Positions 1-9,295 of a DNA stretch of 64,000 nt are shown one piece after another; position 1 is the first letter of the stretch; the number at the start of each line of letters is the position of its first letter. The translations under genes were made by a program, and so were the position numbers. The DNA comes from Rhodospirillaceae bacterium. GTDB taxonomy: Bacteria; Pseudomonadota; Alphaproteobacteria; JAEUKQ01. The DNA lies in NCBI GenBank assembly GCA_016722635.1, contig JADKIX010000003.1, positions 372,001 through 436,000 on the forward strand, in the 5' to 3' direction. The notes below the pieces were generated by a model. That model was not told where the DNA came from, ran no database searches, and saw only the letters and a program-made list of their open reading frames with translations.

Positions 1-470
1 GCAGCTTCGGCAAACCCCATATTCGCTAAATCATGTAAACGTAAATTAATTTCGGCTGGACTGCCCGCCCCTTCGATCATCATCACTTGATACGCATCGG
101 CCAGTATTTGATAGCTTTCCAAAATCTTGGGCATCAATTGTTGCTTGATTTGGTGGAACTCTCGGGCATTAACAGTTCGCCACCATTTACCCTGGACAAT
201 AATTTGGGCCATTTGCTGTGGTTGGGGCTTCAGGAGCACAGGATTCATATGGAAGCTTGGTAGAATGCCGCAAGCATAGGCCTGTAAAGCTTGGGCACGG
301 CCGATTTCGCCGCCATCACTTGCAACAGCTGCGTTATTGGACATATTTTGTGGCTTGAAAGGGGCAACCCGTACGCTGTTTTGTTTGAGCAGTCGGCATA
401 ACCCGGCCACGATTAATGATTTACCAACATGGGAACCTGTCCCTTGAATCATCAAAGCTTTATTTGCCAT
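1..470 (-). CDS. cobQ: Cobyric acid synthase CobQ, N-terminal part (cut by window edge)
   Basis: CobQ is the glutamine- and ATP-dependent amidotransferase that amidates the b, d, e and g side chains of adenosylcobyrinic acid a,c-diamide to give adenosylcobyric acid in the cytoplasm. Reading the minus strand from the ATG at 470 gives a continuous frame to base 1. It starts MANKALMIQGTGSHVGKS, the P-loop-like dethiobiotin-synthetase fold signature of the family, followed by PFKPQNMSNNAAV and EGAGSPAEINL, both typical of CobQ. The C-terminal glutaminase half lies outside the window. The gene begins 31 bases after the cobO stop, so it is very probably the next gene of the cobW-cobN-cobO unit. Confidence 0.93.
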   Translation of the reverse strand, partial: MANKALMIQGTGSHVGKSLIVAGLCRLLKQNSVRVAPFKPQNMSNNAAVASDGGEIGRAQALQAYACGILPSFHMNPVLLKPQPQQMAQIIVQGKWWRTVNAREFHQIKQQLMPKILESYQILADAYQVMMIEGAGSPAEINLRLHDLANMGFAEA

Positions 471-501
471 TATTTTTCCTAAGATCGATGAAGCAGTTCA
501 A

Positions 502-1125
502 TCAAAATTCTATCCCGGCCTGTGCTTTAACCCCTTGCTGCCGGAATGGGTGCTTGATGATTTTCATTTCGGTAACCAAATCAGCTGCTTCCATCAATTC
601 TGGTTTGGCATGCCGCCCGGTGATCACCATATGCAAGTCTGGCCGCCTGGCCTGTAAGGTCGTTAATACCTCTGATAAGGACAACAGCTCATACCGCAAA
701 GCAATATTAAGTTCATCCAACAAAATAAGATGAAATTGGGGATCCATCATCATATCTTTAGCTACCTGCCAAGCCTCTTGAGCTTTTTGCATGTCTTGCT
801 CAACATTTTTTGTTTCCCAAGTGAAGCCGTCCCCTAAACAGCGGATCATGACTTGATCACCAAATTTTTCCAAGGCGGTACGTTCTCCACTGTGCCAGCC
901 GCCTTTAATGAATTGAATAATCCCAACCTTATAGCCATGTCCAAGCGACCGTAAAACCATACCAAAAGCAGCCGTTGACTTGCCCTTGCCATTGCCGGTA
1001 TGGACAATCAGCAACCCCTTCTCAACCACTTTTGTTGCCAAAATACGCTGCCGTACTTCCTGTCGGCGCCGTGATTTTTCATTAGCCATTTCAATTTCTT
1101 CAACAGTTTCAGGCTTTTTCTTCAT
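502..1125 (-). CDS. cobO: Cob(I)yrinic acid a,c-diamide adenosyltransferase (CobO/BtuR type)
   Basis: This enzyme transfers the adenosyl group of ATP to the reduced cobalt of the corrinoid, forming the Co-C bond. The 207-residue protein has the family P-loop GNGKGKSTAAFG near residue 45, then QFIKGGWHSGE and LLDELNIALRY (Walker B-like), and ends within the usual length of BtuR/CobO proteins. The ATG at 1125 overlaps the cobN stop codon by one base (TGATG), suggesting translational coupling; a GTG directly before it is an alternative start. The N-terminal 30 residues are basic and charged, as usual in CobO. Neighbours cobN and cobQ support the assignment. Confidence 0.95.
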   Translation of the reverse strand: MKKKPETVEEIEMANEKSRRRQEVRQRILATKVVEKGLLIVHTGNGKGKSTAAFGMVLRSLGHGYKVGIIQFIKGGWHSGERTALEKFGDQVMIRCLGDGFTWETKNVEQDMQKAQEAWQVAKDMMMDPQFHLILLDELNIALRYELLSLSEVLTTLQARRPDLHMVITGRHAKPELMEAADLVTEMKIIKHPFRQQGVKAQAGIEF

Positions 1126-4100
1126 CACACACGACCTTTCGCAAATTTGAGTAAATGGTCCCGGGCTTGGTTAGAACGAGGGTGCCATAATTCCCGATTT
1201 TGAGCTTCTAAAAACTTTTCGGCAATTTCTTTTAACGCAGACGGATTATTTTTTGATAAAAAATCGATCACTTCCTGATCTTCCAGATAGGCTTTATATA
1301 AACGATCAAAATGGTGATCTTGGACACAGTTGGTGGTAATGGCGAAAGCCACTAAATAATCCACCGTTGCCGCAATTTCAAAAGCCCCCTTATAGCCATG
1401 TTGCATAATTGTTTTAAGCCATTTGGGGTTGGCTGCGCGGGATTGGATAACCCGCCCAATTTCTTGTTGCAAACTGAGGATTTGGGGATTTGCAGGATTG
1501 GAGTGATCATTATGCCATATGGGAACAGATTGCCCTTGCACCTCTTCGACTGCTAACGACCAGCCACCTTCAAACTGATAGTAATCATCGCTATCCAATA
1601 TATCATGTTCCCGGTTGTCCTGATTGTGGATAATGGCTTGGGTTTTATGCAACCTTTGACGGAACATTTGGGGGGAATATTCCGTTTGATGGTGGCCCAA
1701 ATATATATGGCTGCCCCAATCAATAAAAGCAGCGGCCAGCTGTTGCCGGTTTTGCCACACACCATCATCGATGAAAGCCTGTAATCCAGTCCCATAAGAT
1801 CCGGGGGCAGCACCAAAAATTCTTGCCCCTGCCATCAAATCCGCCTGTTGGTCACCAACCCCTTCCGATTTTAAGCGGATTTTATCCTGTTTGATTTGCG
1901 CCGCCAATGGATTGTCGTCAGCTGCTTCATCCAGGTTTGAAACCGCCTGTACCGCTTGATTTAACAAGTCTATTTGGGCAGGAAAGGCATCCCTAAAAAA
2001 TCCCGATATGCGTAAACAAACATCAATTCTTGGCCGGTCCAACACGGATAAAGGAATAATTTCAATTCCGGTCACGCGGCCGGAAACCATTTCCCAAACT
2101 GGTTTTACCCCCATCATTGCCAACATTTGGGCAATATCTTCACCAGCAGTTCGCATATTAGCGGTGCCCCAGGCACTTAAAGCCACAGTTCTTGGCCAAT
2201 CGCCATAATCCTGACGGTGACGCTCCAGTAATAGAGTTGCTGATTTCCACCCCAGTTGCCAAGCCGCTGCTGTTGGCACTTGCCTGGTGTCAACTGAATA
2301 AAAATTTCTTCCCGTAGGCAATACATCCCACCGGCCGCGTGTTGGCGCACCGGAGGGGCCAGGAGGTACAAATTCTCCATTTAATCCCTTCAGCAAATTG
2401 GTTATTTCCAGGTGAGGGGAAGCTTGTAATTTTGGTAATAAAATTTCCTCTAACTGCTTGATGACTGCTTGTGTTTGAACCCATTTTGCAGGCAGCATTT
2501 CCAACTTTGATAAAAGTTTCGCCGCAAGTATTTCCAGTCGCTCGACCGTATCACCTGTATTGCGCCAGGGACTATCCAGCATAGATTGCAGTATGGCGGG
2601 GCGTTTGCCATTCCACACTTCCTCAAATTTGGCTTGCAAAGGATCAAAATGATGGTCTAAAAGCCCAAGATCAGCGGCCAACGCGCGCAGTAAAGAGGCA
2701 TTCCCACCTTGGCCATTATCCCGCGGCAACCGACCCATTGCTAACAGAAAATCTGCAATTTTTTCTTGGGTTAATGCAATCCCCATGATATGCAGCCCCT
2801 GCCTGATCTGTCTTTCTTTCACATCGCATACATACCGATCAAGGGAAGATAAAATTTTCATGGTATGACCCACTCCCCCTATTTTCTCATCCGCCATAAT
2901 TCCTAAAAGAGAAGCATGCGAAAGAATTTGCTCATGCAGGATTTTTGCACGGCGCTGGTCAAAGCTTGCTGCCTGGTAATATTCATCCAAAAGCTTTTCA
3001 ATTTCCAAAAGATCACCGTAATTTTCCGCCCTAGCTAAAGGTGGGGTTAAATGATCGATGATCACCGCCGATGTTCGTCGTTTTGCCTGGCTGCCCTCAC
3101 CCGGATTATTAACGATAAAAGGATAAAGATTAGGGATGGGTCCCATAATCACCTCCGGAAAACAATCGCTTGATAGGCCGATTGCCTTGCCTGGTAACCA
3201 TTCCAAATTGCCGTGTTTACCTATATGAATAAAGGCATGAACCTTAAAAACCTGTCTTAACCATCCATAAAATGCCAGATAGTGATGGGGAGGAGGCAGA
3301 AAAGGATCATGATAATTCGCCTGATCGTCCTGCTCAATGGATGACGATGGATTAATTAAGCGACGCATAGGTTGAATACCAATGGTAAGATTCCCAAATT
3401 GATGGATAGCCAAACGGAAATGTCCGGCCTGGAAAAAAGGATCTTGTTGGTAAGATCCCCAACTTTTGGTTACCGCCTCTTGCAGGGATTTGGGTAATGC
3501 TTCAAAAAAAGCCCGGTATCCTTCTTCTGCCCACCTAACACCACCGGGACGATGCGGATTGGCGTTGGTGGGGCCGCTTTGCAAGCAATTAACCAAATCC
3601 TCGCCGTTTTGAGGATGGTTTGGCAGATCATAGCCTGCCTGCCTTAAAGCTGCCATTAGTTGTACGGCCGATGCCGGTGTATCTAACCCAACCCCATTGG
3701 CTAAGCGGCCATCCCGATTTGGGTAATTGGATAAAATAAGGGATACATGTCGCTTTGAAGGTGAAATTTTTTGTAAGAAAGCCCAGTTATAAGCCTGCTT
3801 GCAGACAAAATCAATTCGATCATCCACGGGCTGGTGGCGAACCATAATATGCTCAGTCAAGGGATCAATATTGCTTTTTTCCTTAAAAGAAATAAGGCGT
3901 GATAAAATCCGGCCGTCCATTTCCGGCAATATCACCTGCATCACCATGTCACGCGCTAACAAGCCATTTTTTTGTTGCTGCCAGAAGGTTTGATCAGAAC
4001 TGGATAAAACAAGCTGGAGGATTGGGCAATTGGCTAAACGCAAGGGATCAGCCGCCTCGTTTTCATTGTGGCCGATAGCAAAACCGGTGGCATTCAAGAT

Positions 4101-4886
4101 AACCGATGGTTTGGCTTGCGCTAAAATTGCGCCAACCATTTGACCAACCGTTTTCTCTTTCAAACTGCTGACAAAGATTGGCAAGGGATTTAAGGAATGT
4201 CTTTGTAAATGCTGGATAATCCTATCAATTACCTCTAAGTCCCCGCTTTGCAAAAGGGCGCGGTAAAAAACAATTGCAGTTGTCCCAATGACAGAATCCA
4301 GCCATTCGTTTTGTATATCATGTAAGCCGATGATTTGTTTCTGGGGCCAATATATCCCAGCCCGTAATAATGATTTGGGTGGAGTTGGCATCACAGGCTT
4401 GCCTATTAATCCACCCAATGACTGGAACATATGAACAATATTTTCAATGCCCCCATGCACAAAATATTGCCATATTTGCTCAGTGAAAGAAGGTGTTTCT
4501 GTTGATAATTGCTGCAATTCATCATCCCAGCGATCATCCCCAGCTACCCATATTACCTTAATCCGATTTTCTTTGGCAATCTGGCAGATTTGGTCAACCC
4601 CATACGGCCAATACCGACGCCCCCCCAACAACCGCACGACTACAATTTTAGCATGGCGAATAACGGTATCAATGTATAAATCAATCGAATAAGGATGGGA
4701 CAGCTGCATTACGCTGGCCAATCTTACCTTGAAAAAAGGCTGTGGTATTTGCAGCAACGCTTTGGCCACCACCATCAAGTCTGTATCCGCCGCAGATAAA
4801 AAAATAATATCGCCCGGAGTTTGTTGTAAATCGATGGGCAAAGGCGTATCTTGCAGGCTGACTTGTTGGCTGGATAAAATATGCAT
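1125..4886 (-). CDS. cobN: Aerobic cobaltochelatase subunit CobN
   Basis: CobN is the large, porphyrin-binding subunit of the ATP-dependent cobaltochelatase that inserts cobalt into hydrogenobyrinic acid a,c-diamide; with CobS and CobT (not in this window) it marks the aerobic B12 route. The 1253-residue product has the family length and conserved stretches such as HIGKHGNLEWLPGK, GRNFYSVDTRQVP, WGTANMRTAGEDIAQ and ARIFGAAPGSYGTGL. The open frame extends 26 codons further upstream, but that part overlaps the end of cobW. I prefer the ATG at 4886, four bases after the cobW stop, where homology-like sequence (MHILSSQQ) begins. Its end is coupled to cobO. Confidence 0.95.
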   Translation of the reverse strand: MHILSSQQVSLQDTPLPIDLQQTPGDIIFLSAADTDLMVVAKALLQIPQPFFKVRLASVMQLSHPYSIDLYIDTVIRHAKIVVVRLLGGRRYWPYGVDQICQIAKENRIKVIWVAGDDRWDDELQQLSTETPSFTEQIWQYFVHGGIENIVHMFQSLGGLIGKPVMPTPPKSLLRAGIYWPQKQIIGLHDIQNEWLDSVIGTTAIVFYRALLQSGDLEVIDRIIQHLQRHSLNPLPIFVSSLKEKTVGQMVGAILAQAKPSVILNATGFAIGHNENEAADPLRLANCPILQLVLSSSDQTFWQQQKNGLLARDMVMQVILPEMDGRILSRLISFKEKSNIDPLTEHIMVRHQPVDDRIDFVCKQAYNWAFLQKISPSKRHVSLILSNYPNRDGRLANGVGLDTPASAVQLMAALRQAGYDLPNHPQNGEDLVNCLQSGPTNANPHRPGGVRWAEEGYRAFFEALPKSLQEAVTKSWGSYQQDPFFQAGHFRLAIHQFGNLTIGIQPMRRLINPSSSIEQDDQANYHDPFLPPPHHYLAFYGWLRQVFKVHAFIHIGKHGNLEWLPGKAIGLSSDCFPEVIMGPIPNLYPFIVNNPGEGSQAKRRTSAVIIDHLTPPLARAENYGDLLEIEKLLDEYYQAASFDQRRAKILHEQILSHASLLGIMADEKIGGVGHTMKILSSLDRYVCDVKERQIRQGLHIMGIALTQEKIADFLLAMGRLPRDNGQGGNASLLRALAADLGLLDHHFDPLQAKFEEVWNGKRPAILQSMLDSPWRNTGDTVERLEILAAKLLSKLEMLPAKWVQTQAVIKQLEEILLPKLQASPHLEITNLLKGLNGEFVPPGPSGAPTRGRWDVLPTGRNFYSVDTRQVPTAAAWQLGWKSATLLLERHRQDYGDWPRTVALSAWGTANMRTAGEDIAQMLAMMGVKPVWEMVSGRVTGIEIIPLSVLDRPRIDVCLRISGFFRDAFPAQIDLLNQAVQAVSNLDEAADDNPLAAQIKQDKIRLKSEGVGDQQADLMAGARIFGAAPGSYGTGLQAFIDDGVWQNRQQLAAAFIDWGSHIYLGHHQTEYSPQMFRQRLHKTQAIIHNQDNREHDILDSDDYYQFEGGWSLAVEEVQGQSVPIWHNDHSNPANPQILSLQQEIGRVIQSRAANPKWLKTIMQHGYKGAFEIAATVDYLVAFAITTNCVQDHHFDRLYKAYLEDQEVIDFLSKNNPSALKEIAEKFLEAQNRELWHPRSNQARDHLLKFAKGRV

Positions 4887-4890
4887 GGGT

Positions 4891-5937
4891 TTAAGAAGAA
4901 GTACGGATGCTAGGAAACAAGACCTGTTGACGCGTTCGTTGTTCATCCAAACGATGGTCGCCAATCACAACCAATACACCTTGTTCTTTTTCCTGCTTTT
5001 TCCAGGGACGGTCATAATGATAGTTTACCCGAGCACCCACTCCCTGAATGACCAATCGCATGGGTTTATGTGCAACTTTGGCAAATCCCTTAATCCTTAA
5101 AACCCCTGGATTATTCAATAATTGTTCAAAAGTTTTGATGTAAGAAGAAACTTCTTGAATAACCGGCAATGGGATTGAGAAACTGGTAAATTCTGCATGA
5201 CCATGATCCTCCTCTGGATGTTGATCATGATGGGACAAGCGACTGTCTAAATTTTCTTCCGCCTCTGCCCCAATTCCCAATAAGATTTCCGTAGGTATCT
5301 GCCCAAAGCGGCTGTTGATAATTTTTGCAGATGGCCGTTTATGTTTTTGCAAAAGATTGGTTACTTGCTGTATTTGCAACCCTGTTAGTAAATCCGTTTT
5401 ATTCAAAACAATCATATCCGCGCAAGCCAATTGATCGCGAAATAATTCATGCACCGCATTTTCATGCTGCGCGGGCGGGCTTGCAGAAGATTTAAGTAAA
5501 GGTTGCAGCCCAGGCAATTGCGGATCTAAGGCCGCCAACCCATCCACGACAGTGATAACACCGTCAACCGTTAAGCGGGCTTTCACTTCTGGCCAATTAA
5601 AGGCTGCAACTAAGGGTTTAGGTAAAGCCAGACCGGAAGTTTCAATGATGATATGATCGAGTAAAGATGAGCGGTTTAACAATGTATCGATGGTCGGGAT
5701 AAAATCATCCGCCACCGTACAGCACAGACAACCATTTGCCAATTCAACAATATCTTCTTCGCGGCATAAGTCTGATCCACAAGACTGGAGTAATTCGCCG
5801 TCAATACCCGTTTTTCCAAATTCATTTATGATCAAAGCCAAACGGCGTTGCCTATTATGTTGCAGCATATGCTGAAGAAGAGTGGTTTTACCAGCACCCA
5901 GAAACCCGGTAATGATGGTAGCAGGAATCTTTTTCAT
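4891..5937 (-). CDS. cobW: CobW-family GTP-binding metallochaperone
   Basis: CobW is a G3E-family P-loop GTPase thought to deliver metal, here probably cobalt to the CobN chelatase, although its exact role is unproven. The 348-residue protein has the Walker A motif GFLGAGKTT at residues 11-19, the metal-site motif NGCLCCT near residue 70, the switch-like ETSGLALP, and the guanine-specificity motif LNKTD. A histidine/acid-rich segment (HHDQHPEEDHGHAE) in the C-terminal half is a likely metal-binding linker. The C-terminal CobW_C domain follows (RIKGFAKV). It lies four bases upstream of cobN, which fits a dedicated cobalt chaperone rather than a zinc-regulated YciC/ZigA-type paralogue. Confidence 0.93.
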   Translation of the reverse strand: MKKIPATIITGFLGAGKTTLLQHMLQHNRQRRLALIINEFGKTGIDGELLQSCGSDLCREEDIVELANGCLCCTVADDFIPTIDTLLNRSSLLDHIIIETSGLALPKPLVAAFNWPEVKARLTVDGVITVVDGLAALDPQLPGLQPLLKSSASPPAQHENAVHELFRDQLACADMIVLNKTDLLTGLQIQQVTNLLQKHKRPSAKIINSRFGQIPTEILLGIGAEAEENLDSRLSHHDQHPEEDHGHAEFTSFSIPLPVIQEVSSYIKTFEQLLNNPGVLRIKGFAKVAHKPMRLVIQGVGARVNYHYDRPWKKQEKEQGVLVVIGDHRLDEQRTRQQVLFPSIRTSS

Positions 5938-5952
5938 TGAAATATTTTCTTT

Positions 5953-6555
5953 CTATGAAAGATTTTTATTTTTTAATATTATGGGCAGGCCCGCAATTAA
6001 ACAATATACTCGCTCCGCACGCTGCGCGATTGTTTGGTTAAGGCTGCCCAGAAAATCAGCAAATAAACGCGATAATTGATTATCTGGTACAATACTTAAG
6101 CCCACTTCACTGCTAACACAAACAATACGGGCAGGATGAGTTGACATGACTTGGTCCAGCTTGTCTATTTCTTTCCAAACATCTTGATTGTTTAGCAATA
6201 AGTTGCTAACCCACATACTCAGACAATCAATTAATATAATGGCGTTTGATTGACGATGGTGCCTTAAAACGCCTGCCAAGTCATAGCTTTCTTCTATCGT
6301 TTGCCAGTTTTTTGCCCGACGCTGTTGATGTAATTTAATCCTTGCGATCATTTCTTGATCCACCGGATTTTGAGCTGCGGTGGCAATATATAGACAATTT
6401 GGCTGGGCCCGCAGCAAATTTTCAGCAAAAGCGCTTTTTCCTGAGCGCCGCCCACCAAGCACGAGCGTCAATTTTGATGAGAGGGGTTCGCTTTGAACAG
6501 GATAATCTTGCAAATTCAGAATTTTCCCTTTATTGGACAGATAAATAGGGTTCAA
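5953..6555 (-). CDS. cobU: Adenosylcobinamide kinase / adenosylcobinamide-phosphate guanylyltransferase
   Basis: This bifunctional enzyme phosphorylates adenosylcobinamide with (G/A)TP and then attaches GMP, making AdoCbi-GDP for nucleotide-loop assembly. The product shows the P-loop GGRRSGKSAFAE, the switch sequence YIATAAQNP with the D-E-M segment after it, HQQRRAKNWQTIEE, ILIDCLSMWVSNLL and SSEVGLSIVP, all in the CobU/CobP order. The frame opens at a TTG (6555) preceded by GAGG five bases upstream; no ATG lies before the P-loop, so TTG is the best start I can see, giving 200 aa (about 20 residues longer at the N-terminus than typical). It is the first gene of the minus-strand cob unit, 15 bases before cobW. 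Confidence 0.9.
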   Translation of the reverse strand: MNPIYLSNKGKILNLQDYPVQSEPLSSKLTLVLGGRRSGKSAFAENLLRAQPNCLYIATAAQNPVDQEMIARIKLHQQRRAKNWQTIEESYDLAGVLRHHRQSNAIILIDCLSMWVSNLLLNNQDVWKEIDKLDQVMSTHPARIVCVSSEVGLSIVPDNQLSRLFADFLGSLNQTIAQRAERVYCLIAGLPIILKNKNLS

Positions 6556-6633
6556 TCGTCCCTCGTGAACTTGAACATGCTGTTATCCATTCGTCAATTA
6601 TAACTTTTCCTTTTTATTGGCAATTATTGTTTA

Positions 6634-7653
6634 ATGAATCATCTTATGCCCCGTTCTTTATCATCGATTCCTGAACATGGGGGAGATTTGATGTGGGCCA
6701 GTCAACGCTTCAGCGTTCCCTTGGAAAACTGGCTAGATCTTTCGACCGGTATTAACCCTTATTCCTATCCTATCCCTATTATTACAACTGCGGATTGGCA
6801 TTTCCTGCCAACCAAAAAATATTTGGAGAACACCTTAGATGTGGCACGCCAATATTATAACATTCCCCCCTCAGCATCCCTTGCTATTGGCACAGGTTCC
6901 CAAACCTTAATCCAATCTTTGGCCTATTTGATACCACCGCAACCCATTGCAATTATTTCCCCCACTTATAGCGGTCACGCATCCGCTTTTAACCATGCTG
7001 GTTTCCCTATTACCTTTTGCCCTAGTCTCGATGATATAAGAAAAACGGATTGCCGATATGGAATCGTGGTTAATCCTAATAACCCTGACGGGCGCATCTT
7101 TGACAAAGAAGCCCTGTTACGCCTTCATCACCAATTATCTGACCTAGGAGGCGGATTGATCATCGATGAGGCTTTTGCCGATACAATCCCAACCATTAGC
7201 TTATCCTCCCATACCAACCAACCGGGATTGATTATCTTAAGGTCTTTAGGAAAATTTTTTGGGCTCGCCGGAGTAAGAATTGGCTTTGCGATAGGGAGTG
7301 ATCCCTTGATCCACAAACTCCAAAAGATGATGGGCCCCTGGCCTATTGCCGGGGGGATATTAAAAATTGTGCAAGCAGCTTTGGTTGATGTATCTTGGGT
7401 ACAAAAAATGCAACAACAGTTAAATGTTCAAGCAAGCGCGATGGATCAGTTTTTATGGGAAATGGGCATTTCTACTACCCGCAGCACTCCCCTTTTCTGT
7501 CTGGTTGATCGCCCAGACAGCCCCTCCATATATCAACATCTAGCCGCCCAAGGAATATTATTACGCGCATTCAAAGAGCGTCCAAACTGGCTACGCCTGG
7601 GGTTATTAAAAACCCAAGATTTTGACCGCTTTACAAAAGCATATAAAAGTTAG
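6634..7653 (+). CDS. cobC: PLP-dependent L-threonine-O-3-phosphate decarboxylase CobC/CobD
   Basis: This aminotransferase-fold, pyridoxal-phosphate enzyme makes (R)-1-amino-2-propanol phosphate, the linker of the cobalamin nucleotide loop. The 339-residue protein starts with EHGGDLMWASQRF and has LDLSTGINPYSYP, the usual start of CobC/CobD, then GTGSQTLIQ, NPNNPDGRIF, IIDEAF, and the PLP lysine motif SLGKFFGLAGVRIG. It reads away from cobU across a 78-base intergenic region that must hold both promoters; I see no cobalamin riboswitch there (it is too short). The alphaproteobacterial name is cobC; cobD is the Salmonella name. HisC is the nearest alternative, but the N-terminus and cob context argue against it. 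Confidence 0.9.
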   Translation: MNHLMPRSLSSIPEHGGDLMWASQRFSVPLENWLDLSTGINPYSYPIPIITTADWHFLPTKKYLENTLDVARQYYNIPPSASLAIGTGSQTLIQSLAYLIPPQPIAIISPTYSGHASAFNHAGFPITFCPSLDDIRKTDCRYGIVVNPNNPDGRIFDKEALLRLHHQLSDLGGGLIIDEAFADTIPTISLSSHTNQPGLIILRSLGKFFGLAGVRIGFAIGSDPLIHKLQKMMGPWPIAGGILKIVQAALVDVSWVQKMQQQLNVQASAMDQFLWEMGISTTRSTPLFCLVDRPDSPSIYQHLAAQGILLRAFKERPNWLRLGLLKTQDFDRFTKAYKS

Positions 7654-7753
7654 TTTATTTTAATTGAATTTCCTTGCAACCCCTATGTTTAAGAGCTGAC
7701 AAGCAAATTTTGCGACTGACTTAATCTGCACTTTAACCCTTTCGGATCCGGCA

Positions 7754-7786
7754 TTGTATGCTAAATTTGCATACAAAATTTATTTT
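7754..7786 (+). terminator. Possible terminator hairpin after cobC
   Basis: TTGTATGC (7754-7761) and GCATACAA (7769-7776) form an eight-base-pair stem with a seven-base loop, followed by an AT-rich tract containing TTATTTT. It sits between the convergent ends of cobC and the DegP gene, where a bidirectional terminator is expected. The stem is AT-rich, so I hold this loosely. Confidence 0.4.
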
Positions 7787-7798
7787 ATCAGTTCTCCT

Positions 7799-9286
7799 TC
7801 AAAATTTAAAAGCAAGGAATGTTTCACTGCCTTGACGATTAATCAAGAAAAGAATGGCACTTTTTTTAGCACTTTTGGCATTCTGAATGGCCATTTCCAA
7901 TTCCGCCAGACTGGTAATTCTTTTCTGTCCGACTTGGACAATCACATCCCCCTTTTTTAATCCCTGGCTGGCAGACATGCTTGAAGCTTTAACATCCGTA
8001 ATACCTACGCCTTTGGTTTGATCGGCAATATTAAAACGTTGCCGAAATTCTACATTCAAAGAACTTAAAGAAGCGCCTTCTAACATCTGGCTATCATTTG
8101 AGATTGGCGGATTTTTTACAACGGCCGGAGATAGGATGACATTTGTTTGTGGGTCTTCCAACCGACCAAGTTCGATAGGAATAGAAATGGTTTTCTGATC
8201 GCGCCAAACAGAAAGGCTAACTTTTTTGCCTGGCGCGATAGAGGCAATTAATTTGGGCAAGTCGCGCATTTCAGTAATCGCTTGTTGATTAACCGCTGTA
8301 ATAACGTCGCTTGCAAGTAATCCTGCACGTGCAGCGGGGCTATTCGGTTGGACAGAAATGATTAAAGCGCCCTGCGCCCTTGATAAGCCAACTGCTTCTG
8401 ATATTTCAGGTGTTACCGGCTGTATTTGGATTCCCAACCATCCGCGTTCCACTGCCCCTTTCTCTTTAAGAGCTGTGATAATCGGTTTAGCCACGTTGGA
8501 AGGGATAGCAAAGCCTATCCCTACACTGCCACCATTTGGGGAATATATGGCTGTATTAATCCCAATCACTTCGCCCTGCAAATTAAAACTTGGTCCCCCG
8601 GAATTACCCCTATTAATAGCAGCATCGAGCTGTAAAAAATCATCAAAAGGCCCCGATTGAATATCCCGACCACGTGCAGAGAGAACCCCAACGGTGACAG
8701 ACCCCCCCAAACCAAAAGGATTACCTACCGCAACAATCCAGTCACCAACCCTTGCTTTATCTGAATCACCCAATTGCACGAAGACTAATGATTGCTTGGT
8801 CTCAATTTTTAAAACAGCAATATCTGTTCTCTGATCCACCCCAACCAGTGATGCTTCATATTGTTTACCGTTATTTAGAGTCACTTGGACTGCCTGGGCA
8901 TCTTTAATCACATGATAATTGGTGACCACATATCCGTTCGGATCAATAATAAAACCTGATCCCAACCCTATCCGTTGCTGGGTGCCTTTATTTGCATCCC
9001 CATCCGGCAATCCGAATTCATTAAAGTAATCTTCAAAAAGAGAACCAGGTGGAAAAGTAAAGTCAAAAGAATTACTGGGATTTTTATCTTCAATTGATTG
9101 TGTGGTTGAAATATTAACCACCGCAGGTGAAACCTTCGCAACCAAATCGGCAAAAGTTCGTGGCATGTCTGCAGATAAAGAAGGGGTAATCAAAAAACTT
9201 TTCAGAAATAAAACGACAACCAACAATTTATTTGAAATGATTGCAGAGAGAATACCCGATTTTCCTATGTCGCGTGCTTTCATCAT
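7799..9286 (-). CDS. degP: Periplasmic serine protease, DegP/HtrA (Do) family
   Basis: DegP-type proteases degrade or refold damaged proteins in the periplasm. The 495-residue protein has an N-terminal hydrophobic signal segment (residues about 13-38, ending near SLSAD) and a trypsin-like domain with the catalytic triad H125 (NYHVIKD), D155 (DQRTDIAVLKI) and S229 (NRGNSGGPSF). Two PDZ domains follow, the first near residues 280-370 (GWLGIQIQPV, VITAVNQQAI) and the second at the C-terminus (GDVIVQVGQKRI). It lies 9 bases downstream of mlaA and is probably co-transcribed, coupling outer-membrane lipid transport with protein quality control. DegP, DegQ and MucD cannot be told apart from sequence alone. 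Confidence 0.93.
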   Translation of the reverse strand: MMKARDIGKSGILSAIISNKLLVVVLFLKSFLITPSLSADMPRTFADLVAKVSPAVVNISTTQSIEDKNPSNSFDFTFPPGSLFEDYFNEFGLPDGDANKGTQQRIGLGSGFIIDPNGYVVTNYHVIKDAQAVQVTLNNGKQYEASLVGVDQRTDIAVLKIETKQSLVFVQLGDSDKARVGDWIVAVGNPFGLGGSVTVGVLSARGRDIQSGPFDDFLQLDAAINRGNSGGPSFNLQGEVIGINTAIYSPNGGSVGIGFAIPSNVAKPIITALKEKGAVERGWLGIQIQPVTPEISEAVGLSRAQGALIISVQPNSPAARAGLLASDVITAVNQQAITEMRDLPKLIASIAPGKKVSLSVWRDQKTISIPIELGRLEDPQTNVILSPAVVKNPPISNDSQMLEGASLSSLNVEFRQRFNIADQTKGVGITDVKASSMSASQGLKKGDVIVQVGQKRITSLAELEMAIQNAKSAKKSAILFLINRQGSETFLAFKF

Positions 9287-9295
9287 GGCTTACCT

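Noticed and set aside
4887..4964. Longer N-terminus for CobN
   Set aside because: These codons overlap the end of cobW and do not resemble the CobN family; the ATG at 4886 lies four bases after the cobW stop.
6556..6633. Cobalamin riboswitch between cobU and cobC
   Set aside because: The intergenic space is only 78 bases, too short for the aptamer, and no B12-box-like sequence is visible.
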